A DNA stretch of 16,232 nt, taken from contig JABJFE010000089.1 in the NCBI GenBank assembly GCA_018662905.1, positions 1 through 16,232 on the forward strand, in the 5' to 3' direction. The notes under the pieces are model-generated. The model saw only the letters and a program-made list of their open reading frames with translations. It was not told the origin of the DNA and made no database searches. This DNA is from Flavobacteriaceae bacterium (GTDB lineage: Bacteria; Bacteroidota; Bacteroidia; Flavobacteriales; Flavobacteriaceae). Of the stretch, positions 14,817-16,232 are shown one piece after another. How positions within the stretch are numbered: position 1 is the stretch's first letter; each line of letters opens with the position of its first letter. Position numbers and translations under genes: made by a program.

Positions 14817-15812
14817 ATGAATAAAGAAATTGATATTAAAGAAATTAACGAACTAATTGAGAAGGAAAGTGCTTTTATTGATATGTTATTATTAGAGGTT
14901 AATAAAGTTATTATTGGACAAAAGCATATGATGGAACGATTGTTAATTGGTCTTTTAGGACAGGGTCATATTTTATTAGAAGGTGTGCCTGGACTTGCAA
15001 AAACATTGGCAATAAATTCTTTAAGCAAAGCAGTTAAAGGTAGTTTTAGTAGAATACAATTTACACCAGATTTATTACCAGCAGATGTAGTAGGAACTAT
15101 GATTTATAATATGAAAGAAAATGATTTTTCAATTAAGAAAGGTCCAGTTTTCGCCAATTTTGTTTTAGCAGATGAAATTAACAGAGCACCTGCAAAAGTT
15201 CAATCAGCTTTATTGGAATCCATGCAGGAAAGACAGGTTACTATTGGAGACTCTACATTTAAATTAACACCACCTTTTCTGGTAATGGCAACTCAAAACC
15301 CTGTAGAACAAGAAGGAACATATCCTCTGCCTGAAGCACAGGTTGATAGATTTATGCTAAAAACTATTATAGATTATCCGAAAATAGAAGATGAACAACT
15401 AATAGTTAGAGCAAATATTAATAATAGTTTTGGAGAAATTAAACCTGTTGTTACGGTAAAACAAATTATTAGAGCGCAGGAGTCAGTCAGAAAAGTCTAT
15501 ATGGATGAGAAGATTGAAAAATACATTTTAGATTTAGTTTTTGCAACAAGATATCCAGAGAAATATGGCTTAGAAGAATTAAAGCCATTAATAAATTTTG
15601 GAGCTTCACCAAGAGGAAGTATTAACCTTGCTAACGCTTCAAGGTGTTATGCTTTTATTAAAAGAAGAGGATATGTTGTTCCAGAAGATGTTAGAGCTGT
15701 AATTCATGATGTATTAAGGCACAGAATAGGTCTTACTTACGAAGCAGAAGCTGAAAACATCTCATCTGAGGAGATAATAAACAAAATAGTTAATAAAGTA
15801 GAAGTTCCATAA
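14817..15812 (+). CDS. MoxR-family AAA+ ATPase
   Basis: MoxR proteins are cytoplasmic AAA+ chaperone-like ATPases that act with DUF58 and von Willebrand A proteins, often affecting envelope stress resistance or maturation of metalloenzymes. The 331 residues show Walker A GVPGLAKT (56–63), Walker B FVLADEINRAP (115–125), sensor-1 region MATQNPVEQEGTYPLPEAQ (157–175), Arg178 in the DRF arginine-finger position, and the sensor-2 segment GASPRGS (262–268). The helical lid follows. The DUF58 gene starts 39 bases downstream, forming the usual MoxR–DUF58 pair; in Bacteroidota vWA and TPR (Bat) genes commonly follow, but they would lie outside the window. The 117-base upstream gap probably holds its promoter; a TAATTTTA at 14793 is only an imperfect −7 match. 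Confidence 0.96.
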   Translation: MNKEIDIKEINELIEKESAFIDMLLLEVNKVIIGQKHMMERLLIGLLGQGHILLEGVPGLAKTLAINSLSKAVKGSFSRIQFTPDLLPADVVGTMIYNMKENDFSIKKGPVFANFVLADEINRAPAKVQSALLESMQERQVTIGDSTFKLTPPFLVMATQNPVEQEGTYPLPEAQVDRFMLKTIIDYPKIEDEQLIVRANINNSFGEIKPVVTVKQIIRAQESVRKVYMDEKIEKYILDLVFATRYPEKYGLEELKPLINFGASPRGSINLANASRCYAFIKRRGYVVPEDVRAVIHDVLRHRIGLTYEAEAENISSEEIINKIVNKVEVP

Positions 15813-15851
15813 AGAGCAATTAACTATAGCTAATTAATTTTTTTCATTATT

Positions 15852-16232
15852 TTGGAAACCAAAGACCTATTAAAAAAAGTCAGAAAAATTGAAATCAAAA
15901 CTAGAAGATTAAGTAATAATATTTTTGGTGGAGAGTATCATAGTACATTCAAGGGTAGAGGAATGACTTTTAGTGAAGTTAGAAATTATCAGTTTGGAGA
16001 TGACGTTCGAACTATAGATTGGAATGTTACCGCTAGATATAATGAACCTTTTGTAAAAGTTTTTGAAGAAGAAAGAGAGCTCACACTAATGCTTGTAGTA
16101 GACGTGAGTAGCTCGGGTTTGTTTGGTACTGATAATGCCTTGAAAAAAAATATAATTACGGAAATTTCTGCAACTTTAGCATTTTCTGCTCTTCAAAACA
16201 ACGATAAAGTAGGTTTGATATTGTTTAGTGAT
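15852..16232 (+). CDS. DUF58 domain protein (vWA-like), 5' part, cut by window end
   Basis: An open frame of 127 codons runs off the end of the window. The start is TTG at 15852, the only usual start codon between an in-frame TAA at 15831 and the conserved region. It gives METKDLLKKVRKIEIKTRRL when initiated with Met, the typical DUF58 N-terminus. The family core is clear: GEYHSTFKGRGMTFSEVR (27–44), FGDDVRTIDWNVTAR (48–62), then VKVFEEERE (68–76). A MIDAS-type DVSSS (84–88) marks the start of a von Willebrand A fold. These proteins partner the MoxR ATPase encoded 39 bases upstream, and the pair is probably one operon. The C-terminal half is not in the window. Confidence 0.93.
   Translation, partial: METKDLLKKVRKIEIKTRRLSNNIFGGEYHSTFKGRGMTFSEVRNYQFGDDVRTIDWNVTARYNEPFVKVFEEERELTLMLVVDVSSSGLFGTDNALKKNIITEISATLAFSALQNNDKVGLILFSD

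Noticed and set aside
15818..15844. Near-palindrome (AATTAACTA/TAGCTAATT) followed by a T run between moxR and the DUF58 gene, possible terminator or attenuator
   Set aside because: Only about five A·T pairs remain once a loop is allowed and one pair is mismatched, so the hairpin would be very weak. The two genes are expected to be co-transcribed.
1..16232. Search for CRISPR repeats, insertion sequences, tRNA genes, toxin–antitoxin or phage-defence genes
   Set aside because: By eye no spaced direct repeats, transposase motifs, tRNA-like clover-leaf sequences or defence-gene motifs were found; almost every base is accounted for by recognised genes.

Overview
This is an AT-rich chromosomal window, with no rRNA, tRNA, mobile element or CRISPR array recognisable. 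Several things point to the Bacteroidota, most likely a marine-type, low-GC Flavobacteriia with a compact genome. These are a SusC/FepA-style TonB-dependent receptor with an N-terminal carboxypeptidase-regulatory-like domain, the ileS–traR/dksA-like–lspA gene order, an extended LspA, the IleS type-2 sequence, a MoxR–DUF58 pair, and candidate promoter boxes of the Bacteroidota TAnnTTTG type. The taxonomic call is inferred from protein signatures and gene order, not from a search.

Layout. Bases 1–782 (+) carry a small two-helix membrane protein and 5-formyltetrahydrofolate cyclo-ligase, sharing a GTGA junction. They converge, with a 13-base tail overlap, on a minus-strand operon at 770–5204: ileS, then a TraR/DksA-like regulator, then lspA. 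A second minus-strand block follows at 5266–10976: a trans-sulfuration PLP enzyme, NADP-type glutamate dehydrogenase, recO, and a TonB-dependent receptor whose start overlaps the recO end. A short divergent region (10977–11034) then switches to the plus strand. There follow an ArsC/Spx-like thioredoxin-fold protein, a c-type cytochrome lipoprotein tightly coupled to a DUF1080 exported protein, the overlapping set yicC–gmk–nadD, and a MoxR ATPase followed by the first 127 codons of a DUF58 protein cut by the window edge. No gap without a gene exceeds about 120 bases.

How the genes work together. Most are housekeeping functions: one-carbon metabolism, translation, lipoprotein processing, nitrogen and sulfur amino-acid metabolism, repair, nucleotide and NAD synthesis. 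Three parts concern the envelope: LspA, which matures lipoproteins such as the cytochrome at 11452; the TonB receptor; and the cytochrome/DUF1080 pair. The DUF1080 family acts on 3-keto-glycosides, and some bacterial glycoside 3-dehydrogenases pass electrons to cytochrome c, so the pair could be part of a periplasmic 3-keto-sugar pathway. That is inference.

I found no clear unknown multi-gene system. The most notable points are the rearranged GIHH signature in IleS, the cytochrome/DUF1080 pair, a 14-A run inside recO, and two overlapping palindromes ahead of moxR.
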